64,000 nucleotides of DNA from Mesorhizobium loti (GCF_013170705.1 NZ_CP033334.1:5185501-5249500); one strand, 5' to 3'; shown: positions 48,762 through 59,458, counted from the first letter of the stretch. The notes: generated by a model from the letters alone, not told the origin. Numbers and translations are program-made.

Positions 48762-49211
48762 GTGAAGCGGCCGGATTTCATGGCGGCGGCGCTGAAGGAG
48801 GCCGAAGCGGCAGCCTTGCGCGGCGAAGTGCCGGTCGGCGCCGTCATCGCCACGGGCAACACAATCGTGGCCTGTGCCGGCAACCGTACCCGCGAGCTGG
48901 CGGACCCGACGGCGCATGCCGAGATGCTGGTCATCCGCGAAGCGTGTGGGAAACTCTCAAGCGAGCGGCTTACCGGCCACGATCTCTATGTGACGCTGGA
49001 ACCTTGCGCCATGTGCGCCGGCGCCATTTCCTTCGCCAGGCTGCGCCGTCTCTATTTCGGCGCCGAGGACGAAAAGGGCGGTGCTGTCGTCAACGGCGTG
49101 CGCTTCTTCGCCTCCCCGACCTGTCACCACACGCCCGACATCTATCCGGGTATGGCAGAGACCGAAGCGGCCCTGCTGCTCAAGGAATTTTTCAGGGAAC
49201 GCCGCGACTGA
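48762..49211 (+). CDS. tadA: tRNA-specific adenosine deaminase
   Basis: The enzyme converts A34 to inosine in tRNA-Arg(ACG). The 149-residue protein shows the zinc ligands in TAHAEMLVI (HAE) and LEPCAMCAGA (PCxxC). A GTG at 48762 gives the family N terminus (VKRPDFMAAALKEAEAAALR); the ATG at 48780 is an alternative and a longer frame to 48642 crosses the intergenic hairpin. It is divergent from the rluB-type gene. Confidence 0.93.
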   Translation: MKRPDFMAAALKEAEAAALRGEVPVGAVIATGNTIVACAGNRTRELADPTAHAEMLVIREACGKLSSERLTGHDLYVTLEPCAMCAGAISFARLRRLYFGAEDEKGGAVVNGVRFFASPTCHHTPDIYPGMAETEAALLLKEFFRERRD

Positions 49212-49245
49212 TGTCATGCCACCGAAAAGGCAGCGCGGGCCGTTC

Positions 49246-49923
49246 TTAGAGCGACGGCAGCCAATCGAACCAGCCGCCCTTCTTGCCTTCCGCCTGTTTC
49301 TTCAAACGGCGTTCCTTCTTGTATTCGTCCTCGCCGAGTTCGTTCTGTGGCGCGGTGTCCGATGCGACACGGTAGGCCAAGGGCGGCTCGCTCAAATACT
49401 TGCGCGTGTTCGGATCGCCCTGCTTGCTCACGGCGAGACGGCGCTGGATTTCAGCGGCGCGACCCTTGTCGGAGTCAGCGGGCGACCAAGCCGGCGGGTG
49501 GCTGGAACCAGACTCTGCCATAGCCTTTTTAACCGAAGCCGGATCCGTCTGCACGTCGTCAACGATCTCGGCCTGGTAGTTCGGATCATTCTGGTGGGCG
49601 GTGGCGTCGGCGCGCAAGCGCGCACGGCGCTGCTCGGGCGATTCGGGCCATTCGGCGCTTGCCGTCTCGATGCTGTCCTGCGGTGCAGGCAGGGCTTCCT
49701 TCTGTCCGGGAGCGGGCTTTACCAGGGTGGGGCGCGGCTTGTAGTCGATCGGATCCCTGCGCTTCGGCGCGAAGGAAACGGCGCCGGTGAGATCGCCGGC
49801 GAGCTGTTCGGCGGCAGTCTTGTCGGTGCCGTAGGTCGGAGAGCCCATGCAGCCGGACAAAGCGAGGCCCGATGCGACAAGCGGCGCCAGCAGCGCGAGG
49901 CGCGCATTATATCTCTCGGTCAT
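49246..49923 (-). CDS. Putative lipoprotein, function unknown
   Basis: A 225-residue protein with a lipobox LALSGC (about residues 20-25) after a hydrophobic signal, so it is probably lipid-anchored. The rest is charged and predicted mostly disordered, with a conserved-looking C-terminal KKGGWFDWLPSL. No domain is recognised. The ATG at 49923 gives the signal peptide; a longer frame to 50019 lacks one. Convergent with tadA. Confidence 0.85.
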   Translation of the reverse strand: MTERYNARLALLAPLVASGLALSGCMGSPTYGTDKTAAEQLAGDLTGAVSFAPKRRDPIDYKPRPTLVKPAPGQKEALPAPQDSIETASAEWPESPEQRRARLRADATAHQNDPNYQAEIVDDVQTDPASVKKAMAESGSSHPPAWSPADSDKGRAAEIQRRLAVSKQGDPNTRKYLSEPPLAYRVASDTAPQNELGEDEYKKERRLKKQAEGKKGGWFDWLPSL

Positions 49924-50160
49924 GCCAAAAAGTCCCACTCTAGACAGCCTCTCGATCGCCACCGGTCTTGATGTCCGGCCCCCATCGTCCAAGCACTTGC
50001 GACGGAAATCCGGCGACAATTTGTCTTCCGGAGTTTCGCGTGTTTACCTCAACCGCTCGTTAAGGGCAACGCACGGGCGGATCCGCGCCGCCCGGCGTGG
50101 CATTTGTGCACCGATATGCCGCGCATTCCGGCTACGCCTGCCGTGATCCCAAAACCGCGG

Positions 50161-50189
50161 CACGCCCTCGGGCCAGGCCCGAGGGCGTG
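50161..50189. terminator. Strong hairpin downstream of ileS
   Basis: Arms 50161-50174 and 50176-50189 are perfectly complementary over 14 bp, with a single unpaired central base (so the real loop is a few nucleotides). It lies 18 bp after the ileS stop on the minus strand. A short GGTTTT stretch follows on that strand about 6 bp further on, so a terminator is the best reading. Confidence 0.65.
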
Positions 50190-50206
50190 GTTTCGGGCGA
50201 CATGCG

Positions 50207-53203
50207 TCAAAGCCGGCCGAGCGCCTGCAGTTCATGCAGCACGGCAGCGTCGCGCGCCGAGACATCGGGAAATGCAGGATCCTGGCCGACATCGGCCGTG
50301 TAGCGCCAGGAACGCGCGCATTTGACCAGACCGCGATCCTCGGCCTTCTCGACCACCACGGCGACGCCCTTGACGTCGTCGAGCGTGAAGGCACCTTCCG
50401 GCGCCTGGCCATGGGCAATGACGAGATCGCTGGTGATCGCCATCTCTGCCATGTCGACGTCCGAAATGGCCGCCTCAAGCGCCGCGTCGTTGATCGTGAC
50501 CACCGGCACTGCCTCGAGCGAGGAGCCGATCACCTTCTGCGCCCGCGCGATCTCCAGCGCGCCGGTGACGACACGGCGGACCTGCCGCACCTTGCGCCAT
50601 TTTTCCGCCAGCGCGTCATTCTTCCAATCCGCCGGGATTTCCGGGAACTGGTCGAGATGCAACGAAACGGCATCGGGATGGCGGTCGAGCCAGGCCTCTT
50701 CCATGGTGAAGGGCAGCATCGGCGCCAGCCATTTCACCAGGCAGTCGAAGAGATGGCGCACCACCTGCACCGAGGCCTTGCGCTTCACGCTCGACGGCGC
50801 GTCGCAGTAGAGCGCGTCCTTGCGGATGTCGAAATAGAAGGCCGACAGTTCGACCACCATGAAATCGAGTAATGCGCGGGTGATGCGCTTGAATTCAAAG
50901 GCGTCGTAGCCTTGGCGCACCACCTCGTCCAGCTCGGCCAGCCGATGCAGCATCAGCCGTTCGAGCTCCGGCATTTCAACCAGCGGGACCGTCTCGCCAT
51001 CGTCATGGGCGAGCGTGCCCAGCATCCAGCGAATGGTGTTGCGCAGTTTGCGGTAGGCGTCGATGTTGGTCTGCAGCACGTTCTTGCCGAGCCGCTGGTC
51101 TTCCCAATAATCGGTCGTCACCACCCACAGGCGCAGAATGTCGGCGCCGGATTGCTTGATCACGTCCTGCGGCACCACGGTGTTGCCGAGCGATTTCGAC
51201 ATCTTGCGTCCGTCCTCGTCCATGGTGAAGCCATGGGTGACGACGGTGTCGTAAGGCGCCCTGCCCCTGGTGCCGCAGCTTTCGAGCAGCGAGGAGTGGA
51301 ACCAGCCGCGATGCTGGTCGGAACCTTCGAGATAGACGTCGGCCGGCCATTTCAGGTCGGGACGATCCTCGAGCGTGAAGACGTGCGTCGAGCCCGAATC
51401 GAACCAGACGTCGAGGATGTCCATCACCTGCTTCCAACGGGAGGCGTCGTGGTTGCCGAGGAAGCGTTCCTTGGCGCCGGCGGCGAACCAGGCGTCGGCG
51501 CCTTCCTTCTCGAAGGCATCCATGATGCGCTGGTTGACCGCCTCGTCCTTCAGGACGTTGCCGTCCTCATCGGCGAATACGGCGATCGGCACACCCCAGG
51601 CGCGCTGGCGCGACAGCACCCAGTCGGGGCGCTCCTCGATCATGGCACGGATGCGATTCTGGCCGGCAGCCGGCACGAAGCGGGTGTCGTCGATGGCCTT
51701 CAACGCGCGGCTGCGCAGCGTCGTGCCGTCGCCGAGGTCCTTGTCCATGTAGACGAACCATTGCGGCGTGTTGCGGAAGATGACCGGCTTCTTCGACCGC
51801 CAGGAATGCGGATAGGAATGCTTCAGGCGGCCGCGCGCGAACAAGGCGTTGCGCTTGATCAGCTCGTCGATGACCGCCTGGTTGGCGTTGCCCTTCTTGC
51901 CATTGTCGTCGATGACGCGTGCCGGCCCACCTTCGCGGTCCGGGCCGAAGCCCGGCGCGTCCTTGGTAAGGAAGCCGGCGTCGTCGACGGTAAACGGGAT
52001 CGCGGTATCGATGCCGCGCGCACGCAGTCCGGGCGCCGCGTCCATCCAGGCGTCGAAATCCTCGCGACCGTGGCCGGGTGCCGTGTGGACGAAACCGGTG
52101 CCGGCATCATCGGTGACATGGTCCCCGGCAAGCATCGGCACGGGGAACTCGTAGCCGCCGCCGAGGCCCTTGAAGGGGTGCGAAAGCACAAGATTTCCAA
52201 GCTGTTCGGTGCCGATGCCGTGAAGGCGCTTCAAGGTTACCTTGGCCTTGGCCTGGCTTTCCTCGGCCAGGGCGTCGGCAAAGATCAGCTTCTCACCCGG
52301 TTGCGGACCGAACGCATTCTCGGCTGCTGTCACCTCGTAGAGCCCGTAGGCGACGCGCGGCGAATAGTTGACGGCGCGATTGCCCGGGATGGTCCAAGGC
52401 GTCGTCGTCCAGATCACGACATGGGCATCCAGCAAATCCAGCGACCGCCCGCTCAGATCCGGATTGAGTTCCGCCGGCTGCCCGTCCACGACACTGGCAA
52501 CGACGAGATTGGCGACGGGGAACTTCACCCAGATCGTGTCGGACTCGTAGTCCTGGTATTCGATCTCGGCCTCGGCCAATGCGGTGCGCTCGACGACGCT
52601 CCACATCACCGGCTTCGAGCCGCGATAGAGCTGGCCCGACATGGCGAATTTCAACAACTCGCCGGCGATGCGCGACTCGGCATGGAAGGCCATCGTCGTA
52701 TAGGGGTTCTTGAAGTCGCCGACGACGCCGAGCCGCTGGAACTCTCCACCCTGCACAGAGATCCAGTGCGCGGCGAATTCGCGGCATTCCTGGCGGAATT
52801 CGTTGACCGGCACCTCGTCCTTGTTCTTGCCCTTGGCGCGGTACTGCTCCTCGATCTTCCACTCGATGGGAAGGCCGTGGCAGTCCCAGCCGGGAACGTA
52901 GTTCGAGTCATAGCCGCGCATCTGGAACGAGCGGGTGATGACGTCCTTGAGGATCTTGTTCAGCGCATGGCCGATATGGATGTTGCCGTTTGCGTAGGGC
53001 GGGCCGTCATGCAGTACGTATTTCGTGCGGCCGGCGGCACTCTCACGCAGCTTGGCGTAGAGGTCCATGTCCTGCCAGCGCTTGACCAGCACCGGCTCCT
53101 TCTCGGGCAAGCCGGCGCGCATCGGGAAATCCGTCTGCGGCAGATAAAGCGTCTTGGAATAGTCGATCGTCTCGGCCTTGTCGGCGGTAGGGGTATCGGT
53201 CAT
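50207..53203 (-). CDS. ileS: Isoleucyl-tRNA synthetase
   Basis: A 998-residue class I synthetase. The HIGH motif is in [15 protein letters not shown] (about residues 70-84) and the KMSKS loop in [11 protein letters not shown], with an editing (CP1) domain between and an anticodon-binding domain after. The C-terminal zinc-ribbon region reads [16 protein letters not shown], with only one cysteine of the usual four left, as recalled for some alphaproteobacteria. It is preceded by a spacer with a hairpin repeat and encodes an essential housekeeping enzyme. Confidence 0.97.
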   Translation of the reverse strand: MTDTPTADKAETIDYSKTLYLPQTDFPMRAGLPEKEPVLVKRWQDMDLYAKLRESAAGRTKYVLHDGPPYANGNIHIGHALNKILKDVITRSFQMRGYDSNYVPGWDCHGLPIEWKIEEQYRAKGKNKDEVPVNEFRQECREFAAHWISVQGGEFQRLGVVGDFKNPYTTMAFHAESRIAGELLKFAMSGQLYRGSKPVMWSVVERTALAEAEIEYQDYESDTIWVKFPVANLVVASVVDGQPAELNPDLSGRSLDLLDAHVVIWTTTPWTIPGNRAVNYSPRVAYGLYEVTAAENAFGPQPGEKLIFADALAEESQAKAKVTLKRLHGIGTEQLGNLVLSHPFKGLGGGYEFPVPMLAGDHVTDDAGTGFVHTAPGHGREDFDAWMDAAPGLRARGIDTAIPFTVDDAGFLTKDAPGFGPDREGGPARVIDDNGKKGNANQAVIDELIKRNALFARGRLKHSYPHSWRSKKPVIFRNTPQWFVYMDKDLGDGTTLRSRALKAIDDTRFVPAAGQNRIRAMIEERPDWVLSRQRAWGVPIAVFADEDGNVLKDEAVNQRIMDAFEKEGADAWFAAGAKERFLGNHDASRWKQVMDILDVWFDSGSTHVFTLEDRPDLKWPADVYLEGSDQHRGWFHSSLLESCGTRGRAPYDTVVTHGFTMDEDGRKMSKSLGNTVVPQDVIKQSGADILRLWVVTTDYWEDQRLGKNVLQTNIDAYRKLRNTIRWMLGTLAHDDGETVPLVEMPELERLMLHRLAELDEVVRQGYDAFEFKRITRALLDFMVVELSAFYFDIRKDALYCDAPSSVKRKASVQVVRHLFDCLVKWLAPMLPFTMEEAWLDRHPDAVSLHLDQFPEIPADWKNDALAEKWRKVRQVRRVVTGALEIARAQKVIGSSLEAVPVVTINDAALEAAISDVDMAEMAITSDLVIAHGQAPEGAFTLDDVKGVAVVVEKAEDRGLVKCARSWRYTADVGQDPAFPDVSARDAAVLHELQALGRL

Positions 53204-53259
53204 TGATCTGCCATCTCAATTGCCCGGCGGGAAAGCCCCGGGGCTTGAAGTCTTTGGTT

Positions 53260-53309
53260 GATGCACATCCGTTTCCCAAAACCGGACCCACTTTTGGGCG
53301 ATATGCGTC
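53260..53309. repeat. Rhizobial intergenic hairpin element upstream of ileS
   Basis: GATGCACATC (53260-53269) pairs imperfectly with GATATGCGTC (53300-53309). The inner arms are CCCAAAA (53275-53281) and TTTTGGG (53292-53298) around CCGGACCCAC. Same layout as the other dispersed hairpins in this window. Confidence 0.5.
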
Positions 53310-53489
53310 GATGTTCTGGAAAAAACGCGAGGGTGCGCGCAAACGTCCCGGCGGCTCCGGCGGCGCTCAGGCCGCCCGGAACACCGGGCCGGTAATTCGT
53401 ATCGTCAGCACACGAAGGCGCGAAAAGCTCGTCATTGGTGGGCTTTTAGCGGAGATAGGCGCAGGAATAAAGCGTCTCGTTCAATTCGC

Positions 53490-54302
53490 CTACATCTTGA
53501 AGTCGAAGCGATAGGTGGTCGACACGCCGACCATGAACTGGTTGCGGTCGCCGCGCTCCCTGACCAGGCTGGAATCGGCCGCCGGACCTTCCAGGCGCGA
53601 ATATTCGCCGAACAGGCTGGCGGTCATCGGATCGGTCACCTTCCAGGTCACCGCACCGCCGAGGCCGACGGATTTCAGGCCGCCACTAGGATTATACTGG
53701 CTCAGGCCCGAGGCCACGGCTTCCTGCGCGTTGACGCCATAGTAGGTGTCGAAATACTTGGCCGAGGCAAAGGACACGCGCGGGCCACCCGAAATCCTGA
53801 CGGTTGGCGTCACATCGTAGAAGGCGTCGGCGGCGATATCGGCGACAAAGCCATTATGGGCACGGATGCCGTGCCGCAATTCGGCGCGCGCGCGCATCCA
53901 GTCCGTCGGATAGAATTCGAAAAAGCCACCGACTTCACCACCCCAACGGACCGGATCGAGGCCCTTGAGTTCGTCGGCATCGCCGTCGTCGCGCGAAAAC
54001 AGGAACTTGCCGGTCAAACCGGCGCGAACGCCGCCATCGTCGACGAGCGCCAGCGAAATGTTGTCGTTGCGCGAGGTGAAGCGTGCCTGGGGACCGGCCT
54101 TGCCCAATGAGATGATGGGCTGGGCGCTAAGCATGTATTTCTTGCCGCCCTCGAAATTCGGCGCAACCATGCCAGTGGCGCCAACCGTCAGATACCAGTC
54201 GCCGGACAGCCAGCCCAAAGCGCCGTCGCCGGCCTCGGCCGCGCCCGACGTGGCCAGCATGACGGTAGCCAAGGCTGCAGAAATCTTTCCGAACGGACTC
54301 AT
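53490..54302 (-). CDS. MipA/OmpV family outer-membrane protein
   Basis: A 270-residue beta-barrel protein with a signal peptide (about residues 1-24, cleavage after AEA). MipA features are WYLTVGATGMVAPNFEGGKKY at the mature start, alternating aromatic strands, and a C-terminal YRFDF before the final KM, near the usual BAM signal. The family scaffolds peptidoglycan enzymes in some bacteria; in others it is a porin-like protein. The ATG at 54302 gives a normal signal peptide. It is divergent from the HdeD-like gene. Confidence 0.9.
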   Translation of the reverse strand: MSPFGKISAALATVMLATSGAAEAGDGALGWLSGDWYLTVGATGMVAPNFEGGKKYMLSAQPIISLGKAGPQARFTSRNDNISLALVDDGGVRAGLTGKFLFSRDDGDADELKGLDPVRWGGEVGGFFEFYPTDWMRARAELRHGIRAHNGFVADIAADAFYDVTPTVRISGGPRVSFASAKYFDTYYGVNAQEAVASGLSQYNPSGGLKSVGLGGAVTWKVTDPMTASLFGEYSRLEGPAADSSLVRERGDRNQFMVGVSTTYRFDFKM

Positions 54303-54490
54303 GGCTACTCCACTAACACGATACAACTGTCCTTCTGCGACAGCTTTGACGAGGCTTTGGTAAAATTTGATTTAAAGCAGAGACATAAGCCTCGCATTGC
54401 TTGCATCCTCCTATCCGCCCTCGGCTGGACGCGGATCGGCCCCAGGGGTAACTTCGTTTTATTCTGGCAGTCCTCAAGGGAGGTGGCGAC

Positions 54491-55045
54491 ATGACACTGC
54501 ACGGCGATACACTGAAGAACGCGATCGGCCAGACGCGAGCAAAGTGGGGATGGTTTGTCGGTCTGGGCGTATTGCTGCTGATCCTCGGCGGCATTGCCTT
54601 CGGCAATTTGTTCATCGCCACGGTGGCTTCCGTCTACGTCGTCGGCTGGCTGATGCTGGTGGCCGGCATCATCGAGATCATGCATGCTTTCGGGGTCAAG
54701 ACCTGGGGGCGCTTCTTCTACTGGCTGCTGAGCGGCCTGCTATACGCGGTCGCCGGGTTTTTCGCTTTCGACAACCCGCTGCTTGCCTCGGCGGTGCTGA
54801 CCTTCCTGCTGGCCGTCGCGCTCGTCGCGTCCGGCGCGCTGCGGGCCTGGGTCGGCTACAGTCACCGTCCGGAACAAGGCTGGGGCTGGATCGTCGCGGC
54901 AGGCGCCATCAGCGTGCTTGCCGGCCTGATCATCGCCATGGGTTGGCCGGTCAACAGCGTGTGGGTGCTCGGACTGTTCCTGGCGATCGACCTGATCTTC
55001 CAGGGCTGGACCTTCATCGCCGTCGGCCTGGCGCTGAAAAAGTAG
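54491..55045 (+). CDS. HdeD family membrane protein
   Basis: A 184-residue inner-membrane protein with six predicted helices forming two DUF308 repeats (WFVGLGVLLLILGGIAFGN and the later LLVALALVASGALRAWVG). HdeD is linked to acid and stress resistance in enteric bacteria; its mechanism here is unknown. AGGGAGGT precedes the ATG. It is divergent from the MipA gene, so the two may be controlled together. Confidence 0.9.
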   Translation: MTLHGDTLKNAIGQTRAKWGWFVGLGVLLLILGGIAFGNLFIATVASVYVVGWLMLVAGIIEIMHAFGVKTWGRFFYWLLSGLLYAVAGFFAFDNPLLASAVLTFLLAVALVASGALRAWVGYSHRPEQGWGWIVAAGAISVLAGLIIAMGWPVNSVWVLGLFLAIDLIFQGWTFIAVGLALKK

Positions 55046-55122
55046 AGTAGAGCCTTACCCCCGCACGGTCTCGCGCGAAAACCGATCCGACGGGGCGGAT
55101 ATCCGGTTCGGGATAGCGCTTT

Positions 55123-56103
55123 TCAAAAAGCGATGGCGGCGTCGAGTTGTGAAAGCGGCTTGACGCCGGCAAGCAGCGCCCTCGCCTCGGCTTCGTCCCT
55201 CTTCATCTGCACGACCAGCGCGTCGAGCCCGTCGAATTTGATCTCGCTGCGCAGGAAGCCGAAGAACGAGACCTCGCAGGTCTCGCCATAGAGATCGCCG
55301 AAAAAATCGAAGACGAAGGTCTCCAGAAGCGGTGCGCCATTGTCGTCGACGGTCGGGCGGCGGCCGAAGCTGGCGACGCCATCGTGCAACGTGCCGTCGG
55401 CGCGCCGAAAGCGGACGGCGTAGATCCCTTCCCTGAGGGTGGCTTCCGCGGGAAGCCGCATATTCGCGGTCGGAAAGCCGAGCGTTCGGCCGAGCTGCTG
55501 GCCACCGACCACCTCGCTTTCAACGGTGAAGCGATAGCCGAGAAGGCCAGCGGCCTCGGCCACCTCGCCATCGCAGAGCAAGCCCCGGATCCGGCTTGAC
55601 GAGACCACCTCGGCGCCCTCGTCGCGAAAAGCGTCGACGAGCGTGACGCCAAAGCCATGGCGTTCGCCGGCTGCCATCAGATAGGCCGGTCCGCCCTGGC
55701 GGTCCTTGCCGAAATGAAAATCGAAACCGGTCACGGCGTGGGTGATGCCGAGCGTCCTCTCCAGCACGTCGGTGACGAAAGCTTCCGCCGACAGCGAGGC
55801 GAAGTCGCGCGTGAACGGCTGCTCGACGAGCGCGGCAAAGCCGAGCAACGACAGAAGGCGCGCCTTCATCGGCGGCGGGGTCAGCACGAACAACGGCATG
55901 TCGGGCCTGAAGACCTTGCGCGGGTGCGGCTCGAAGGTCAGCACCAGGGCCGGCACGTCACGCCGCGCAGCCTCGGCCAACGCCCGCTCGAGCACCGCCT
56001 GATGGCCACGGTGGACACCATCGAAATTGCCGATCGCGACAACGCCGCCCCGCAGATCGGCGGGCAGCGGCGCGGCTGCCGAGAGATGCTGGAAGGCCAC
56101 CAT
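55123..56103 (-). CDS. ribF: Bifunctional riboflavin kinase/FMN adenylyltransferase
   Basis: The enzyme makes FMN and then FAD. In the 326-residue protein the N-terminal FAD synthetase domain starts VVAIGNFDGVHRGHQAVL and the C-terminal kinase domain has LGFPTANMRLPAE. The ATG at 56103 follows TAGGTG, which overlaps the stop of the HAD gene; a GTG at 56109 is an alternative. It is coupled to the HAD gene upstream, as in other Hyphomicrobiales. Confidence 0.95.
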   Translation of the reverse strand: MVAFQHLSAAAPLPADLRGGVVAIGNFDGVHRGHQAVLERALAEAARRDVPALVLTFEPHPRKVFRPDMPLFVLTPPPMKARLLSLLGFAALVEQPFTRDFASLSAEAFVTDVLERTLGITHAVTGFDFHFGKDRQGGPAYLMAAGERHGFGVTLVDAFRDEGAEVVSSSRIRGLLCDGEVAEAAGLLGYRFTVESEVVGGQQLGRTLGFPTANMRLPAEATLREGIYAVRFRRADGTLHDGVASFGRRPTVDDNGAPLLETFVFDFFGDLYGETCEVSFFGFLRSEIKFDGLDALVVQMKRDEAEARALLAGVKPLSQLDAAIAF

Positions 56104-56109
56104 TGTCAC

Positions 56110-56970
56110 CTACTGCAGTCTGGCTATGACGGCCACCGGACGATAGCCGTGCCGTTCCAGGAAGAGTCCGAGCTTTGCCGGATCCGGCCGGGCTGCATCG
56201 CCATAGTCGCGGGCATGGATGCCGCCGGAGACATAAAGAACATCAAAACCATTGTCGGCCGCGCCCTTCACATCGGTCATCATCCCGTCGCCGATGGCCA
56301 GCACCTGCGAACGCTCAACCGGCCGCCCAAGCACCTCCGCCACTTCTTTCATCGCGACGTCGTAGATCGGCGTGTAAGGCTTTCCAGCGATCAGCGTGCG
56401 GCCGCCGAGCTGGGCATAGTCGCGCGCCAGGGCACCCGCACACCAGATGATCCGTTCGCCGCGCTCCACCATGATATCGGGATTGGCGCAGATGAACGGC
56501 AGGTTCCTGGCACGCAATCGGCGCAAAAGGTCCGTATAATCCTCAGGCTTCTCGACCTCGTCGTTGAACAACCCGGTGCAAACTACACCGGCGGCTTCGA
56601 ATTCCTCGACGAGCTCGACATCGAGGCCGTCATAAAGGGTCAGGTCGCGTTCGGCGCCGATGTGGAAGATCTTGCGCGGGCCCTCCGCGATCAGGTCGCG
56701 GGTCACATCACCCGAGGTCACCACACGGTCGTAGGCCGATGGCGGAACGCCGATCACGCTCATCTGAGCCACGACATCGGCGCTGCGGCGAGGCGAATTG
56801 GTGATAAGGACAACCGGTATACCGGCTGTCCTCGCCTCGGCAAGCGCCGCCGCGGCCGCCGGAAAATGCCATTCGCCATTGTGCACCACGCCCCAGACAT
56901 CGCAAAGAATTGCCGAATAGGCTTTCGAGACGTCTTCGAGCGAGCCGACGATTTCAGGCGAATTCGCCAT
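56110..56970 (-). CDS. NagD-like HAD hydrolase (TIGR01459 type)
   Basis: A 286-residue class IIA HAD phosphatase. The nucleophile motif reads CDVWGVVHNG (about residues 23-32), motif II ITNSPR (about 56-61), and the metal motif AIGDGMMTDVKGA (about 223-235). Alphaproteobacterial members next to ribF have no firmly assigned substrate; a nucleotide or sugar phosphate is likely. It is the first gene of the pair with ribF. Confidence 0.93.
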   Translation of the reverse strand: MANSPEIVGSLEDVSKAYSAILCDVWGVVHNGEWHFPAAAAALAEARTAGIPVVLITNSPRRSADVVAQMSVIGVPPSAYDRVVTSGDVTRDLIAEGPRKIFHIGAERDLTLYDGLDVELVEEFEAAGVVCTGLFNDEVEKPEDYTDLLRRLRARNLPFICANPDIMVERGERIIWCAGALARDYAQLGGRTLIAGKPYTPIYDVAMKEVAEVLGRPVERSQVLAIGDGMMTDVKGAADNGFDVLYVSGGIHARDYGDAARPDPAKLGLFLERHGYRPVAVIARLQ

Positions 56971-57333
56971 GCCGTTTCCTTCAGTATAAGCGTTGCGAGT
57001 GCCGCGGCTGACGGGTCGCCGCAGCGGGTTTCGAATTATCCGAACCGCTCCATGCTGTCACCAGCTTTCGCCTGGCAGCCTCGTCAATTGATCAATGAGA
57101 GCTGGCTGGACGACCATGAGCGCTCTCTTATCCGTCCTATCTGTCAGCCCAATATGCCTACGTCCTGCGTCGGCAGGCGTTTTTCTGGACGGCATCAGGG
57201 CCGTGGCCTTTGATTGGTTAGCGGTTGGTGAAGCGCCAACCAAGCAATAGAGCGGTTTCCCAAACCCGTCTTTCAGCGTTTTGTGAGAAGCTGGCGCAGA
57301 CCGAAAATCCGCCGGCGGGGGCCGCTGCAAGAC
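56971..57333. other. 363-bp spacer upstream of the VWA/TadG-like gene
   Basis: No gene is supported. Small dyads are visible (CCTGC-GTCG-GCAGG near 57165-57178 and GGTTGG-TGAAGCG-CCAACC near 57223-57241). A fragment GAGCGGTTTCCCAAACCCGTC near 57250 resembles the edge of the dispersed hairpin repeat. Promoters for the two divergent flanking genes must lie here. Confidence 0.5.
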
Positions 57334-59319
57334 ATGCGTGAAATCTGGCGTCAGTTCCGCCGCGACCGGCGCGGCAACTATGCTCTTGTGACAGTCGTGG
57401 CGATGATACCGCTGATGGGCGGCCTGGCGATCGCGGTCGACTTCACGGAAATGAACCGTGAAAAGCAGGTGGTGACGAATGCGCTCGACGCCGCCAACTT
57501 CGCCACGGCGCGCCGGCTGACGGAAGGCGCGACGGACGACCAGCTGAAGGCCTACGCGCTCGACTTCTTCAACGCCAACCTGAACGATGTCGATCCCGCC
57601 AGCACGACCCTCAACGTCGTCTTGCCGAGCAACACCGCCGGTGGCGGCCTGCTCACCATGACGGCGCAGCTTGCCTACAAGCCCTATTTCTACCCGGCCT
57701 TCGCGCAGCTTGTCGGTAAATCCGCAATCGATGCGAACCAAAGGATCAGCTTCAACGTCACCTCCCAGGTGAGGCTGAAGAACACGCTGGAAGTTGCCCT
57801 GGTGCTCGACAATTCCGGGTCGATGACCACACTCGGCACCGGCTCGGGACAAAAGCGCATCGATCTTCTCAAGACGGCGTCCAAGCAACTGGTCGACACG
57901 CTGGCCCAGCAGGCGGCCATGATCAAGCAGGTCGACAAGCCGGTGCAGTTCGGTCTCGTGCCCTTTGCCGCTTCGGTCAATGTCGGCCCCGGCAATGGCA
58001 ATGCATCGTGGATGGACACAGAGGGCCTGTCGCCGGTGTCGAACGAGAATTTCGATTGGTCGACGCTGAATGCGGCCAACAAATACGCCCAGCAGACCAA
58101 CGGCATCTGGTACAAGCGCGGCACCGGCTGGGGCAGCGAGGAAGGCCAGATTCTGACCCGGTTTTCGCTCTACCGGGACATGAAGGTCGTCACCAACCAC
58201 GAGCGCGTCGTCAACAGCAAGCGGGTGGTTTGCGACGAATACAATTCGAACAACACCTGCAAGCGCAGCCACGACGAATATGACTACATCGACTCCTACG
58301 GGCCGTTCGCCAGCTGGCAAGGCTGCGTGGAGGCCCGGCCCTACCCCTACAATGTCAACGACACACCGCCATCCGGCGGCTCCGCCAACACCGGCATAGG
58401 CGTCGGCGATCCGGCAACGATGTTCGTGCCCATGTTCGCCCCGGACGAGCCCGGCAACCACTGGAAGCTCACCCAGGATCCCGACGAGGCGGCACCGGTG
58501 ACCTATGGCGCGGTGAACAGCTGGTGGAATGACGATCCTTCGAGCAGCACCGGCCAATGGCGGCTGCGCAACATGGCCAAGTATTTCCAGCCGCGGCCGA
58601 TCAATGCGCCGGCGCTGCCTGCCGGCAACGGCCCGAACTACAGCTGCACCACCAATCCAATCACGCCGCTGACCGATGTCAGCGTCACCGATGGGCTCAC
58701 CTCGATCAAGGCCGCCATCGACCTGATGCAGCCGAATGGCGGCACCAATGTTCCCGAGGGCATGGCGTGGGGCTGGCGCGTGGTTTCGAGTGGCGAGCCG
58801 TTCACGCAAGGGCGGGCTGAAACCGAGAAAGGCAACGACAAGGTGGTGATCGTCCTGACCGACGGCGCCAACACCTACTATACGCCGTCCTCGCTGAGCT
58901 ATTCCGATCCCGCCAACTCCAAATCGACCTATGCGTCCTATGGCTATCTCAACCCCGGCTACAACGGCACCTCGGTCGGTCGCCTGTTCATGGGCACATC
59001 GAGCGCCATCGGTCGGCTCGACTATTCGAACGGCAACTACACGAACGCGCTCAACGAGCAGATGGCAACGCTTTGCAACAACGCCAAGGCGGCCAACATC
59101 ATGGTGATGACGGTGGCGCTCGACCTGTCGACGACCAAGGCCAGCGACAAGCTGGCGATCGATGCACTGAAATCCTGCTCCTCGGACTCGCGCTTCCGCA
59201 AGGATCCGGCGAACCCGAGCAAGCCGGCGAAGCTGTTCTGGAATGCGACCGGCGCCAGCCTGTCGAACGATTTCAAGGAAATCGGCAACGAACTGTCGAA
59301 CCTGCGGGTGGTCGGTTAG
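57334..59319 (+). CDS. TadG-like protein with von Willebrand factor A domain
   Basis: A 661-residue protein. The N-terminal TadG-like segment (RRGNYALVTVVAMIPLMGGLAIAVD, kept to its core) gives a single membrane anchor near residues 20-42. A VWA domain follows with the metal site DNSGSM (near residue 175) and a later LTDGANTYY, interrupted by a long asparagine- and serine-rich insertion. Related proteins are linked to Flp/Tad pili or surface adhesion. The ATG at 57334 and a GTG at 57283 are both possible starts. No tad genes are adjacent. Confidence 0.85.
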   Translation: MREIWRQFRRDRRGNYALVTVVAMIPLMGGLAIAVDFTEMNREKQVVTNALDAANFATARRLTEGATDDQLKAYALDFFNANLNDVDPASTTLNVVLPSNTAGGGLLTMTAQLAYKPYFYPAFAQLVGKSAIDANQRISFNVTSQVRLKNTLEVALVLDNSGSMTTLGTGSGQKRIDLLKTASKQLVDTLAQQAAMIKQVDKPVQFGLVPFAASVNVGPGNGNASWMDTEGLSPVSNENFDWSTLNAANKYAQQTNGIWYKRGTGWGSEEGQILTRFSLYRDMKVVTNHERVVNSKRVVCDEYNSNNTCKRSHDEYDYIDSYGPFASWQGCVEARPYPYNVNDTPPSGGSANTGIGVGDPATMFVPMFAPDEPGNHWKLTQDPDEAAPVTYGAVNSWWNDDPSSSTGQWRLRNMAKYFQPRPINAPALPAGNGPNYSCTTNPITPLTDVSVTDGLTSIKAAIDLMQPNGGTNVPEGMAWGWRVVSSGEPFTQGRAETEKGNDKVVIVLTDGANTYYTPSSLSYSDPANSKSTYASYGYLNPGYNGTSVGRLFMGTSSAIGRLDYSNGNYTNALNEQMATLCNNAKAANIMVMTVALDLSTTKASDKLAIDALKSCSSDSRFRKDPANPSKPAKLFWNATGASLSNDFKEIGNELSNLRVVG

Positions 59320-59458
59320 AGCGTGTCGCGTCGAACGGCATCACGCGCGCTGGCGCAATGCCTGCGCCGCCCAAGCCCTTGCGGGCGCCCGCCGCGACAG
59401 GCAGATATTGGCCGCCTGCGGGATCCCGCATCCATCGCGGCACGCCTGGGGACAAACA

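Noticed and set aside
50912..53206. A 764-codon plus-strand frame opposite ileS
   Set aside because: It is antisense to ileS; no domain is recognisable.
54346..54375. A possible -35/-10 promoter (TTGACG and a TTTAAA-like box) upstream of the HdeD-like gene
   Set aside because: No -10 hexamer at proper spacing matches the consensus well enough to support it.
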